Below, piece after piece: positions 27,972 to 36,580 of a DNA stretch of 52,818 nucleotides. The position numbers and the translations under genes are program-made. Below the pieces are notes generated by a model. It was not told the DNA's origin. It saw only the letters and a list, made by a program, of their open reading frames with translations, and ran no database searches. The stretch spans positions 1 through 52,818 of the forward strand of contig JAJRQF010000085.1 of the NCBI GenBank assembly GCA_024280375.1, read 5' to 3'. Numbering within the stretch: the stretch's first letter is position 1; every line of letters starts with the position of its first letter. The stretch is from Alphaproteobacteria bacterium (GTDB lineage Bacteria; Pseudomonadota; Alphaproteobacteria; Rhizobiales; Rhizobiaceae).

Positions 27972-28508
27972 CTAATTGGCGGGTGGCCACTCGTCATTTT
28001 TCAGCATTTCCTTGACCTGTGGCGGTTCATAAACTTTATCACTGACCCCGCGTTGCTTTAAGAGTGCTCGAACCTCTTCAAGTGCAACACCGTAGGAGCC
28101 TTTGGGGTCTACGCGCGAGGTGTTCATCAAATCGTTCAATGTGAAGCCGCGCCTGTCCGCAACCATCGGGTTTGCGCCGCGCTTGAGCAACAATAGAACA
28201 GTTTGCCAATCATCAATTAGCGCTGCACCAATTATCGGAGTGGCATCAAATCCGCCCTTTATTTCAATGTCATAACCGGCATCAAGCATTGCAGAAATTG
28301 CATCGCGGTTTTCCTGCTTGATGCGCCAGAATATTATAGGCTGTCCATCCGGCCCTTTTTCCTTAGCGATGTCATCTATTTTCGCCACTTGATTATCCTT
28401 TTTAGCAGTGCTGCCTGAGCCTGTTTCGTCCCTACACCCTGTAACTGCCACAAGCATAAATGAAATAACAACTGCTTTGATGCAGGAACTGACTTTATGG
28501 GCATCCAT
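27972..28508 (-). CDS. ankyrin-repeat lipoprotein, probable immunity protein
   Basis: A lipoprotein signal is visible (CIKAVVISFMLVAVTGC, lipobox VTGC), followed by about two ankyrin-type repeats (NRDAISAMLDAGYDIEIKGG, DATPIIGAALIDDWQTVLLLL, KRGANPMVADRRGFTLNDL). The frame is open to 28538; the ATG at 28508 lies 14 bases inside the upstream effector gene, and 28523 is an alternative. Ankyrin and Sel1-type lipoproteins are known periplasmic immunity proteins for type VI lipase effectors. The overlap with a PAAR-lipase gene makes an immunity role likely (inference). Confidence 0.75.
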   Translation of the reverse strand: MDAHKVSSCIKAVVISFMLVAVTGCRDETGSGSTAKKDNQVAKIDDIAKEKGPDGQPIIFWRIKQENRDAISAMLDAGYDIEIKGGFDATPIIGAALIDDWQTVLLLLKRGANPMVADRRGFTLNDLMNTSRVDPKGSYGVALEEVRALLKQRGVSDKVYEPPQVKEMLKNDEWPPAN

Positions 28509-29691
28509 TTGTCTTTTGCTCATTCTCGACGCGATCAATGTCAGTTTGAATTATCTCTTCCATTTCTTCCATAGAATGGAAACGCATCTGTTGAGCGCCC
28601 TTTGCTTTGGCCTGCCCTATCTTTCTCTCAATCCAGTCCGGTGTCCAATTGTCCGAATCGACATTCGCCTCCACCGTTGCATTTTCTTCCGCTGTCCACT
28701 CGGTTGTTGGTGGAAGCGGGCGTCGGTTTCCAGCGGCGGACGGTGCAACCCAGCCATTCGCATCCTGCAGCGCGCTGAGGGGGTCTCTTTCATTATGCCA
28801 TGCCTGAATGTTGGCTTCCTGACCGCCCATTCTTTCCGCAGTGCTGGGGTGCAATCCCGCCGCGTTGAAAGTGGTTGCATCAGCACCGGTTGCTGCAGAT
28901 GCCGCCGATGCAAGCCCACCACCCAATGAATGACCGGTAAATCGTACACGGCCCGGTGCCGATCTTGCTGCAGTTCTTCCCACTTCGCCTGCCTGGTTGT
29001 AATAGGCTGAATCAAAACCAGCACCCTGACCGAAATTGGCTCCCCAATCGCCACCCGAAGTGGGCGTAGTTCCCTGAAATGCAACTGTGTAATTGTCTTC
29101 GCCAGTGGCAGGGTTCGTATTGACGAAAACATCAGCACGAAAATCATTGTCCGCAAGGCGGGTCGCATCGGTTCCCGAAACGGGGTCAATTAGCCCAAGT
29201 TCCGCCATCTCGTTTGGCGTTGCACGGCGGTAGCCTTCCGGCAGATTATCATTGGTTGGCGGATCATCATAGGCCGCAGCAGACAATCTTGCCATTGTTG
29301 CAGCATCTGTCAGGTCGTCCATCTCCTGCTGCAAACCCGCACATACAGGGCTGAGGACTGAAGGCGCTACAACCGGTGGCACCACAATCGCCGCTTCGCC
29401 AATCAGCACTGTTGGGCATCCGGTTACAATCGTACCGCCGTGGCTGGTTTGATCGCCAACCCGGGCGGCCGGTTTGTTGCCCACCAGCACAGTTGGAGAA
29501 CCGCGAATAATTGTTGCCGGTGGCCCGACGCACTGGGACATATCACCCACGCGCGCCTGCGGCATGCCGCAAACAATGACGTTATATTGGCACGGAGGTA
29601 TGATTGGGCCGCCCACATGCGGAACAGGCGGTGTTCCAGGCGTCACCATCGGGCATGCAATAAAGTCTGAAACGCGGGCAGCAGGCGGCAA
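28495..29691 (-). CDS. PAAR-domain lipase, probable type VI secretion effector
   Basis: This protein has 398 residues. Residues 1-100 are a PAAR-like domain (PPAARVSDFIACPM, ARVGDMSQC, ARVGDQTSHGG), which forms the tip of type VI secretion spikes. Residues about 115-380 resemble class 3 lipases, with the nucleophile elbow FTGHSLGGGLAS (S255) and candidate Asp (about 303) and His (about 372). The start is a TTG at 29691, where the PAAR start PPAAR is expected. The overlapping ankyrin lipoprotein gene downstream fits an effector-immunity pair. No type VI structural genes are in the window. Confidence 0.8.
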   Translation of the reverse strand: MPPAARVSDFIACPMVTPGTPPVPHVGGPIIPPCQYNVIVCGMPQARVGDMSQCVGPPATIIRGSPTVLVGNKPAARVGDQTSHGGTIVTGCPTVLIGEAAIVVPPVVAPSVLSPVCAGLQQEMDDLTDAATMARLSAAAYDDPPTNDNLPEGYRRATPNEMAELGLIDPVSGTDATRLADNDFRADVFVNTNPATGEDNYTVAFQGTTPTSGGDWGANFGQGAGFDSAYYNQAGEVGRTAARSAPGRVRFTGHSLGGGLASAASAATGADATTFNAAGLHPSTAERMGGQEANIQAWHNERDPLSALQDANGWVAPSAAGNRRPLPPTTEWTAEENATVEANVDSDNWTPDWIERKIGQAKAKGAQQMRFHSMEEMEEIIQTDIDRVENEQKTNGCP

Positions 29692-29946
29692 TGATATATC
29701 CAGATTAGCAAATTTACGTTATTGCTTTTTATACATTGGACGCAATTGAATGCAACCAATCTGACATATTATTTTGGCATACATACCGGAAAACCGGGTG
29801 ATTACCCAAGCTGCATTTAGTTTTCACTGGCGCAATAAATCATAAAGAGTACTGATGACAAAACTCCAGGTGAATTTTCAATTTTGCGATCCTTGCAGAT
29901 GCATTATGAACTCCCGGTATGGCTCTGGATCTCGCAGGCGCAATTA

Positions 29947-30435
29947 TCACAGCAAATAGGGGTAGCCACCTTCGTGTTTCAACAGGGCAATTTTGCGTTC
30001 AACCCCACCTTCACCGGAATAGCCGCCAAGTCCGCTGCTTGCCAAAACCCGGTGGCAGGGAATGATGATGGGAATTGTGTTACCGCCGCAGGCGTTTCCC
30101 ACCGGCTGGCCATAGGTGTTGAGAGTTTTGGCGATATCGCCATAGGTGCAGGTTTCGCCATAGGGGATTTTCAGCATCTCGCGGCAGACGTCCTGTTGAA
30201 ACTGATTGCCTCTTGGCGCCAACGGCAGATCAAAATTCTTCAGTTTTCCAGAGAAATAATCAGCCATTTGGGCCTTAGCCTCTTCCAGCAAAGGCGAAGA
30301 ATTGTTAGTCTCAGCCTCATGCCAGTCCAGCGCCACGATATGGCGGCCGAATTCGGAAATTGAAAGCGGACCAAATGGCGAAGGAACGGTGATTGAGGCA
30401 GCTTCAGCTTTGTTCACGGTAGATTGTTCTGGCAT
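29947..30435 (-). CDS. ogt: methylated-DNA--[protein]-cysteine S-methyltransferase
   Basis: This suicide repair protein removes O6-alkyl groups from guanine. The active-site PCHRV is present in IPIIIPCHRVLASSG, with the DNA-binding helix region FQQDVCREMLKIPYGET and the following GGYSGE glycine loop. It is the simple one-domain type, 162 residues from ATG 30435; a GTG two codons upstream is also possible. It is followed at 255 bases by the PAAR effector region. Confidence 0.95.
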   Translation of the reverse strand: MPEQSTVNKAEAASITVPSPFGPLSISEFGRHIVALDWHEAETNNSSPLLEEAKAQMADYFSGKLKNFDLPLAPRGNQFQQDVCREMLKIPYGETCTYGDIAKTLNTYGQPVGNACGGNTIPIIIPCHRVLASSGLGGYSGEGGVERKIALLKHEGGYPYLL

Positions 30436-30441
30436 GTGCAC

Positions 30442-30726
30442 AAAGTCTCTTAAGCGTGGATAGGCGTATGTTAGTGTTTATTGGAATTGACAATTAAGCA
30501 AGTATATTGATCATTTAGGCGTTTGCGTTAGAGCGAGTTAAGCAACGAGTTACATATCAGGTTGTACGTTGAGCAAAGCGAAGCGCAAAACTTGAATCAA
30601 GGAAATAGCAATGCGGCGCATCTCGAAGGCCGTGCGAAGCACGAACAGCCGGGAGAGATATAGTTCAAATCGCACGTGGGTAACCGCGCAAGATTTGAAC
30701 CACTACAAAAAGCTGGGGACCATTTT
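30442..30726. repeat. intergenic gap with R2 palindromes and R1 remnant
   Basis: The 285-base gap holds a degenerate R2 copy (GTTGTACGTTGAGCAAAGCG from about 30562), a degenerate R1 core at 30604-30655 with hairpin CGTGC-GAA-GCACG, and a good R2 palindrome with 9-bp arms GTTCAAATC (30663-30671) and GATTTGAAC (30692-30700). The last ends 26 bases before the esterase start. Confidence 0.75.
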
Positions 30727-31563
30727 TTGAACCGTATTTTACGATATTTTGCCGTTTTGTTTTTGTTGTTTTCAGTCTCAACTGCAAGTGCGGCGAAACT
30801 CTATGAGGGGGTTTCCATTGGCCGTGGTTTAAAGGTGAATATTTACGCCCCGGAAAATAAGAGACGTGGTTTGTTTTCCTTCGTGCGCAAAAAAGCGCCG
30901 GTGATCGTTTATGTGCATGGCGGCGGGTGGATCAAAGGGACAAGAGCCAAGGTTTATCGCCTGCCGGAATTTGCCAATCAGCGTGGATATATGGTGGTCT
31001 CGCTTGATTATCGCCCCGTACCAAAAACCACCATTGACGGCCAGTTGAGCGATGTGACGCGCGGTATCCGCTGGGTGCAGCGCAACATCAAGCGTTATGG
31101 CGGAGACCCGAAGCGTGTGGTAATTATGGGCCATTCAGCCGGTTCGCACCTTGTGGCGCTTGTTGCGACCAAGGGCACGGTCAAAGGCTTGCGCGGGGTT
31201 ATTCCCAATGATGTGCAGGCCTATGATATGATTGCCTATGGTGGTATGCGGGGCGATTTGCCGAGAGTTTACGCAATTGCATTTGGCGCCAATCCAAAAA
31301 ACTGGGCTCGCTGGTCTCCGGTTACCTATTTGCGCAGCCGCAAAGTAAAGCTGCCGCCATTTTTAATCATGCATTCAGGTGGTAATATCACCGATCGCCG
31401 CCGCACCCTTTCGCGCGGTTTTGCCGCCGAGCTGCGCCGCCATGGTGCGCGCGTAACCCTGTTTGATGGCCGTCGCTATACCCACGGGGCGATCATGTCC
31501 CGCATCGGCCAAAGCGCCGAGGTTACCAACGCGGTCTCGCGGTTTTTAAGACGGGTGTTTTGA
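30727..31563 (+). CDS. secreted alpha/beta-hydrolase (esterase/lipase, HSL-like)
   Basis: This exported hydrolase of about 278 residues has oxyanion-hole motif HGGGWI, the nucleophile elbow GHSAGS, and a late His region (TRRYTHGAIM context). It resembles the hormone-sensitive-lipase group of esterases. The frame is open from 30676, but the TTG at 30727 begins a clean signal peptide (MNRILRYFAVLFLLFSVSTASA), which decides the start. The substrate is unknown. Confidence 0.85.
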   Translation: MNRILRYFAVLFLLFSVSTASAAKLYEGVSIGRGLKVNIYAPENKRRGLFSFVRKKAPVIVYVHGGGWIKGTRAKVYRLPEFANQRGYMVVSLDYRPVPKTTIDGQLSDVTRGIRWVQRNIKRYGGDPKRVVIMGHSAGSHLVALVATKGTVKGLRGVIPNDVQAYDMIAYGGMRGDLPRVYAIAFGANPKNWARWSPVTYLRSRKVKLPPFLIMHSGGNITDRRRTLSRGFAAELRRHGARVTLFDGRRYTHGAIMSRIGQSAEVTNAVSRFLRRVF

Positions 31564-31645
31564 ATTCTTCTCACAATGCAGTGAGCCAGTCTTTCTTCTC
31601 CATCGCTTTCCCAATAGCCTGTTCCCGACAATGGGAGTAAGTTTG

Positions 31646-33034
31646 ATGGAACTGATTGCTGGAAAAGCCAAATCAATTTTTGCATTTATTGCGATGAGCC
31701 TGCTGGCAATCAACATTGCAATTGCTGCTCCCTTAACCAACGATGAAATCGAAGAGCTTGGTAATACGATTGTATTTGGTTCGCCGGGTGAACTTGTTGA
31801 TGCAACCGAAAAGCTTGCAGCACGCGGTAATAAGGATGTTGTTGCCATGCTCATTCTTGCCTCACGCTATCGCGGCGCAAGCCAGCCGATCATGAGTGCA
31901 ATAAACGCCCTGACCGGGCAATCACTGAAGGGCTGGCATGATGCGATGCTGTGGCAGGAAGATCACCCGGAAATAAAGCCGCATTCAAGTTTTCCCTCGA
32001 TAAAAGCCCGCATGTTCAACCGCATTGACCCGCTGTTTGACAGGTTTCTCGGCGGTGAGCGCTCAAAGCCCGAGAACATGAAAATCCGGTTTGAGGAAAT
32101 TGCCTGGGGCGGCGTGGTGGTCGACGGCATTCCCTCGCTTGATAATCCAAAACTGATTGAAGCCGATGCCGCCACCTATCTTATTGACAGCGATCTGGTT
32201 TTCGGTGTTGCCATCAATGGTGATATTCGCGCTTATCCCCTACGCATTATGGGTTGGCACGAAATGTTCAACGAAACCATTGGCGGAGTGCCGGTTGCAT
32301 TGGCCTATTGCACTCTGTGCGGCGCGGGAATTTTGTTTGAGACCATGATTGATGGCCGCGACAAGCCCCTGGTTTTTGGTTCGTCCGGGTTTTTGTATCG
32401 CTCCAATAAATTGATGTTTGATCGCGAAACCAATAGTTTATGGAACCAGTTTACCGGGGAACCCGTATCCGGGCCATTGGTAAACAGCGGCATTCAGCTA
32501 AAGCTGCGCCCGGTTACAATCACCACTTGGGCCAATTGGAAAAAATCCAACCCAAAAACCAAAGTCCTGTCGCTGGATACAGGCCATCGCAGAAATTACA
32601 GTTCCGGCAATGTCTATAAAGACTATTTCGCCTCGCCTGATCTGATGTTCCCGGCCGTGGTTCGCAATGAAAAACAAATAAAACGCAAAGACTATGTCTT
32701 TGGCATCAGAGATGTCGGAGCGGCCAAAGCCTGGCCGGTCACAGCATTTAAAAATGTGTCGGTGATAAATGACAAAGTTGGCACGCTCAAAGTCGTATTG
32801 ATCGGTGATGCGAAAAGCCGAACGGTGCGGGCCTATGCGCGCGGAGAGCTGAAATTCTCGCAATCTACCAAAACCGATAAAATTTCTGCATTGGGACAGG
32901 ATTGGATGGTTTTGGAAAACCAATTGGTTGGCCCCGATGGCACGAAATTATCGCGAGTACCTGGCCACATAAGTTATTGGTTCGCCTGGGATGGATATCT
33001 GGGTGTAAAGAGTTCGTTATATGGGGCGGAATGA
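31646..33034 (+). CDS. secreted DUF3179 domain protein
   Basis: This 462-residue protein has a signal peptide (MELIAGKAKSIFAFIAMSLLAINIAIA). The DUF3179 core is visible in AYPLRIMGWHEMFNETIGGV, then ALAYCTLCGAGILFE with the paired cysteines, then the SNKLMFDRETNSLWNQFTGE block. Function of the family is unknown; the CxxC suggests metal or redox chemistry. The start ATG 31646 follows GGGAGTAAG. It lies downstream of the esterase on the same strand. Confidence 0.85.
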   Translation: MELIAGKAKSIFAFIAMSLLAINIAIAAPLTNDEIEELGNTIVFGSPGELVDATEKLAARGNKDVVAMLILASRYRGASQPIMSAINALTGQSLKGWHDAMLWQEDHPEIKPHSSFPSIKARMFNRIDPLFDRFLGGERSKPENMKIRFEEIAWGGVVVDGIPSLDNPKLIEADAATYLIDSDLVFGVAINGDIRAYPLRIMGWHEMFNETIGGVPVALAYCTLCGAGILFETMIDGRDKPLVFGSSGFLYRSNKLMFDRETNSLWNQFTGEPVSGPLVNSGIQLKLRPVTITTWANWKKSNPKTKVLSLDTGHRRNYSSGNVYKDYFASPDLMFPAVVRNEKQIKRKDYVFGIRDVGAAKAWPVTAFKNVSVINDKVGTLKVVLIGDAKSRTVRAYARGELKFSQSTKTDKISALGQDWMVLENQLVGPDGTKLSRVPGHISYWFAWDGYLGVKSSLYGAE

Positions 33035-33172
33035 GGCCAGGGGGGGCCAATGCCATATCGCCTCTTTGAGGCCGGTGTTTTTGAGCTGTAATTGATATAA
33101 TTATTTAATTGCACGCGATTTCAACTGCCGATAGGCTGAAGGTGTATTTTCATCCGCTATTTGAGATTTTGA

Positions 33173-34696
33173 TTGAGATATTTACCAATACTGGCATTGC
33201 TCACCGTTATTTTGAGTTTCGCATCGCCCGTTTTTGCGACCGAAAACAAGACAAGTTTTAGTAAAAAGCAGGTCATTGCAGATCTCACTCAAGTGGTTCG
33301 TCTGCTTAAAAAATTCCACCCAAATCTTTATGCCCACCGCCGATCGAAAGAGTTTCAGACGATAGTGAAAAAGGTGAGGGGTGATCTTTCAGCCAATATG
33401 AGTCGTCTTGATGCGATAACCCAAATTCAAAAGATACTTGCATCCGTATGTGACGAGCATACCAGCATAGTTTTGTCGCCGAGAAATGAGCGCCCGACAT
33501 TTGAACAGGCAAAATATTTTTCATCCAGTTTGATTTCACGGCAGGGAAGAATTGTCGTTGGCAATAATAGCAAATCGACAAATTCTGAAGTCATTTTGGA
33601 AATTGGCAATAGAACCAGCGATGAAGTCAATGAGGTCATGCAAAACCTGCAATCGCAAGATGGTTGCCTGGAACCCAAAACCCATGTGATTGATGGTTCC
33701 ACCTATCTTGATACGCTGTTTTTAGGCAATTATCTTTATAATGGTAGCAAAAGCGTCAAGGTCAGGCTTCGAAATCACTCAAATCAAATTATCAATAGAA
33801 ATCAAGGTTTTACAGGTTTTTCTGGAATCGCGACCTCATTGGGTTTTGTCTATGCAATGAAGTCAATATTGTCGAATATCGTATTGAAGCAAAATAATTT
33901 TAAATATGAAAACAAGGACTTCAACCGGGACTATTTTAACAAGGAAGTTGAATCATACCTGTTTTATAATGAGCTGAAGAATGTCTATTTCCTTAAAATT
34001 GGTTCTTTTGTTGGCGGAAAGAGTTTCGATACGCTGATTAATAAAACCATGCGCAAGGTAATCGCCGCCAAGCCCGCCCATGTCATAATTGATCTGACAG
34101 ACAATCCGGGCGGGCGCATATTAAGTGCCAGCAAATTTCTATCCTATTTCCTCTCAACCGGTCATCGGCCGGCGCGCTATTTACGGGTAAAAAATCCGGC
34201 AGGCAGAATTAAAGATCAGATTATCTGGAAGTCGGCAAAAAGAAAGAGCGCGCATTTTAAAACCATGAGAACTTTTCGCCGGGTAAAGCGGCGACGGGGA
34301 CAATACAAATTACCCTATCGATCAAGATCCTATGGAAACCCGGACTATAAGGGCAAAATAACGGTTCTGGTCGGGCCAAGAACCCATTCAGCGGCAACGA
34401 TGGTGGCCGTTATTCTCAAGAATAAAAGAAATGCCAAGATAATCGGCCATATCAACAAAAGAAGCGCTTCAACCGCCTGCTATGCGCCGGGTGGCTCGTT
34501 TCGGTTAAAAAACACCCGGCTGTTGATCGATATTCCATTTGCCTGTTACGACCGTGATCGAAAGAAGTTTTCCGGGCAGGAGATTTTGAAACCGGATATC
34601 GAAGTCAATCCAATGGTATCGTCCTCATCCAATTTGGGCGGACGGATTATTGAAGCGGCCCTTCAGGAACTGGAAGTTTTAGACGTCATCCGATAA
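33173..34696 (+). CDS. secreted S41-like peptidase
   Basis: This 507-residue protein starts at TTG 33173 with a signal peptide (MRYLPILALLTVILSFASPVFA). The C-terminal half has the S41 (C-terminal processing/tricorn type) pattern: VIIDLTDNPGGRI, then VLVGPRTHSAATMVAVIL with the probable catalytic Ser, then a final strand region. The usual Glu after SA is replaced (SAAT), and no PDZ domain is seen, so activity is uncertain. The codons are somewhat more AT-rich than in neighbouring housekeeping genes. Substrate unknown. Confidence 0.7.
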   Translation: MRYLPILALLTVILSFASPVFATENKTSFSKKQVIADLTQVVRLLKKFHPNLYAHRRSKEFQTIVKKVRGDLSANMSRLDAITQIQKILASVCDEHTSIVLSPRNERPTFEQAKYFSSSLISRQGRIVVGNNSKSTNSEVILEIGNRTSDEVNEVMQNLQSQDGCLEPKTHVIDGSTYLDTLFLGNYLYNGSKSVKVRLRNHSNQIINRNQGFTGFSGIATSLGFVYAMKSILSNIVLKQNNFKYENKDFNRDYFNKEVESYLFYNELKNVYFLKIGSFVGGKSFDTLINKTMRKVIAAKPAHVIIDLTDNPGGRILSASKFLSYFLSTGHRPARYLRVKNPAGRIKDQIIWKSAKRKSAHFKTMRTFRRVKRRRGQYKLPYRSRSYGNPDYKGKITVLVGPRTHSAATMVAVILKNKRNAKIIGHINKRSASTACYAPGGSFRLKNTRLLIDIPFACYDRDRKKFSGQEILKPDIEVNPMVSSSSNLGGRIIEAALQELEVLDVIR

Positions 34697-34762
34697 AGTT
34701 TTCCTGTGCCGGGGAAGGCGAACAATATTTCCCAGCCTCTATCTTCTGGCCAAATATTTTAA

Positions 34763-34912
34763 TTAGACTACTTCACATTTACATGAAAGCATGTCAGGCC
34801 ACTAATTGTGGCCCGGTGCTTATGCACCGCCCCAGCGGAGGCCGGGCGCAGCCCAAAATGGCCGTGAGCGAAAGCATTTGGGGCGATTCAATCAAATGAT
34901 GAATCGTTCTAA
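34763..34912. repeat. R1 copy E, upstream of the PhzF gene
   Basis: Ends TTAGA (34763-34767) and TCTAA (34908-34912) are inverted. Inside are core hairpin CGGTGC-TTAT-GCACCG, a GGGC-GCA-GCCC hairpin, GGCCGTGAGCGAAAG, and a 3-prime hairpin CGATTCA/TGAATCG. The PhzF start codon lies 17 bases after the element. Confidence 0.85.
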
Positions 34913-34928
34913 AGAAATGGAGCAAATT

Positions 34929-35762
34929 ATGAAAACCCTCAAAATGGCGGCTTTTTCGGATGGAGACGAAGGCGGAAATCCCGCCGGTGTCATTTTGTGT
35001 GATGAATTACCAGCAACGGCATCCATGCAAAGCACAGCAAAGGAAATCGGTTATTCCGAAACGGTTTTTGCCACAAAGATTGATGAAGCTGACAGCTGGC
35101 GTGTGAGGTATTTTTCTCCCGAAACCGAGGTGCCATTTTGTGGCCATGCGACAATTGCGCTGGGCGCATCATTGGCCGAAGATCAGGGTGCGGGCGTATT
35201 TAATTTGCAATTGAATAATTCCAGCATCACGGTTGAGGGGTCACGTAGCGGCGAGTTGTTTCATGCCGCACTACAGTCCCCTCCAACCACTAGCCGGGCT
35301 TTGAATAGTTTAGAGACAGCAGCACTGCTCGATTTGTTCAGCTATAGCGAAAACCAACTTGAGAAGAGGATACCGCCCGCGCACATCCATGCAGGTGCCG
35401 ATCATTATGTCTTGGCTGTACAAAGCCGCGATGATTTGAAAGCGATGACCTATGATTTGCAGATTGGTCGCGAGTTTATGAAAAATCATGATTTAGTGAC
35501 CATCATGTTGGTTTATATAGAAAATAATCAAATGTTCCATGTGCGTAATGCGTTTGCTTCAGGCGGGGTATTTGAAGACCCGGCAACCGGTGCTGCGGCG
35601 GCCGCTTTTTCAGGTTATTTGCGCGATATTGCCTGGCCTCATCTGGGCAGCATTAATATTGTTCAGGGTGAGGATATGAAGATGCGGTCCAAAATAACAG
35701 CAGAGATCGACGATCTGTCCGGAAGTTCAATTCGTATTTCAGGAACTGTCCGAGTGTTGTAA
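34929..35762 (+). CDS. PhzF family isomerase/epimerase-like protein
   Basis: This protein of about 277 residues belongs to the PhzF family, whose members catalyse isomerisations such as the phenazine-pathway step or act as diaminopimelate-epimerase-fold isomerases. Conserved segments are GNPAGVILCDE, FSPETEVPFCGHATIALG, and EDPATGAAAAAFSGYL. The frame is open from 34806 through the R1 repeat; the ATG at 34929 has GGAG six bases upstream, which decides the start. The substrate is unknown. Confidence 0.9.
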   Translation: MKTLKMAAFSDGDEGGNPAGVILCDELPATASMQSTAKEIGYSETVFATKIDEADSWRVRYFSPETEVPFCGHATIALGASLAEDQGAGVFNLQLNNSSITVEGSRSGELFHAALQSPPTTSRALNSLETAALLDLFSYSENQLEKRIPPAHIHAGADHYVLAVQSRDDLKAMTYDLQIGREFMKNHDLVTIMLVYIENNQMFHVRNAFASGGVFEDPATGAAAAAFSGYLRDIAWPHLGSINIVQGEDMKMRSKITAEIDDLSGSSIRISGTVRVL

Positions 35763-35890
35763 ACTTTGATTTTGGTTATCTGTTTATGGGCATCAGTGAA
35801 TCAGCGTCTGGATTCAATCAAAATCAATAGCTGTGTTGGGGCAGCCATGCCCGTCTATTACTTAAATCAGCCAAGTAATACGCATCAAAC

Positions 35891-35904
35891 TTGATGTGAA
35901 TCAA
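35891..35904. promoter_or_regulatory. FNR/FixK-type binding site TTGAT-GTGA-ATCAA
   Basis: This is a perfect TTGAT-N4-ATCAA site. It is centred 44-45 bases before the likely transcript start implied by the TATAAA at 35930-35935, close to the -41.5 class II position. It lies 70 bases upstream of the cupredoxin start and suggests induction under low oxygen or nitrosative conditions. Confidence 0.8.
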
Positions 35905-35974
35905 GGCTGTACTGCCATTGGAAGCAGAGTATAAATGCGGGGGGTGATGACTTACTTCTTGAAAGGAAGGTCAA

Positions 35975-36469
35975 ATGACCCAATTATTCAAAAAAACATT
36001 CTCTGCAATAATGTTGACCGGTTTGTTGTCTGTACCCGCATTTGCCGGAACCGCAATATCTGTGGATCTCTGGGATGCCGGGTCCGATATGACCATGGTC
36101 GACAATATGCGCATGATGAACCATCAAAATATGATGGGCATGGAAAATGCGCCTATGGGCATCAAGCTATCAGCCAAGACGGTTCCTGCTGGAGAAATTA
36201 CGTTTGATACGCTCAATTCGTCAAAAAATCTGGAGCATGAAATGGTTGTTGCTTTGCTTGTCGATGGCATGACCGCGCTGCCTTACAAAGAAAACCGGGG
36301 GCGGGTAGATGAAAACGCTCCCAATATGAATCTTGGAGAAGTTTCAGAACTCGAGCCCGGAGAAAAGAGCTCTTTGACCATTAATCTGAAGCCAGGGAGA
36401 TATATGCTCTATTGCAATGTTGACGGCCATTATGCATCGGGAATGTGGACTTTGCTTACGGTGAAATAA
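35975..36469 (+). CDS. periplasmic cupredoxin-like copper protein
   Basis: This 164-residue protein has a signal peptide (MTQLFKKTFSAIMLTGLLSVPAFA) and a cupredoxin end with likely type 1 copper ligands: His in LEHEM, then Cys, His and Met in YCNVDGHYASGMW. A methionine- and histidine-rich stretch (MRMMNHQNMMGMENAPMG) near residues 46-63 could be an extra copper-binding loop. The ribosome-binding GAAAGGAAGG precedes the ATG. The upstream FNR-type box links it to oxygen- or nitric-oxide-dependent electron transfer (inference). Confidence 0.85.
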   Translation: MTQLFKKTFSAIMLTGLLSVPAFAGTAISVDLWDAGSDMTMVDNMRMMNHQNMMGMENAPMGIKLSAKTVPAGEITFDTLNSSKNLEHEMVVALLVDGMTALPYKENRGRVDENAPNMNLGEVSELEPGEKSSLTINLKPGRYMLYCNVDGHYASGMWTLLTVK

Positions 36470-36505
36470 TTTTTGCCGATGTCAAATGCCAATTGGGAGA
36501 ATTTA

Positions 36506-36570
36506 CCCCGGTTTGAAAATAGAACAAACCGGGGCAGGGATGCGATTGGGGAAGGGCCGAAACCCTTCCC
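36506..36570. terminator. two strong hairpins between convergent genes
   Basis: Hairpin 1 is CCCCGGTTTG (36506-36515) with CAAACCGGGG (36525-36534), a perfect 10-bp stem. Hairpin 2 is GGGAAGGG (36549-36556) with CCCTTCCC (36563-36570). Both lie between the convergent cupredoxin and the minus-strand gene at 36581. Neither has a clear T-run, so they may act as bidirectional terminators or mRNA-end barriers. Confidence 0.6.
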
Positions 36571-36580
36571 GTTCCGGCAA

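Noticed and set aside
34806-34928. Longer start for the PhzF gene
   Set aside because: The extension translates R1 copy E; the ATG at 34929 has a proper ribosome-binding site.
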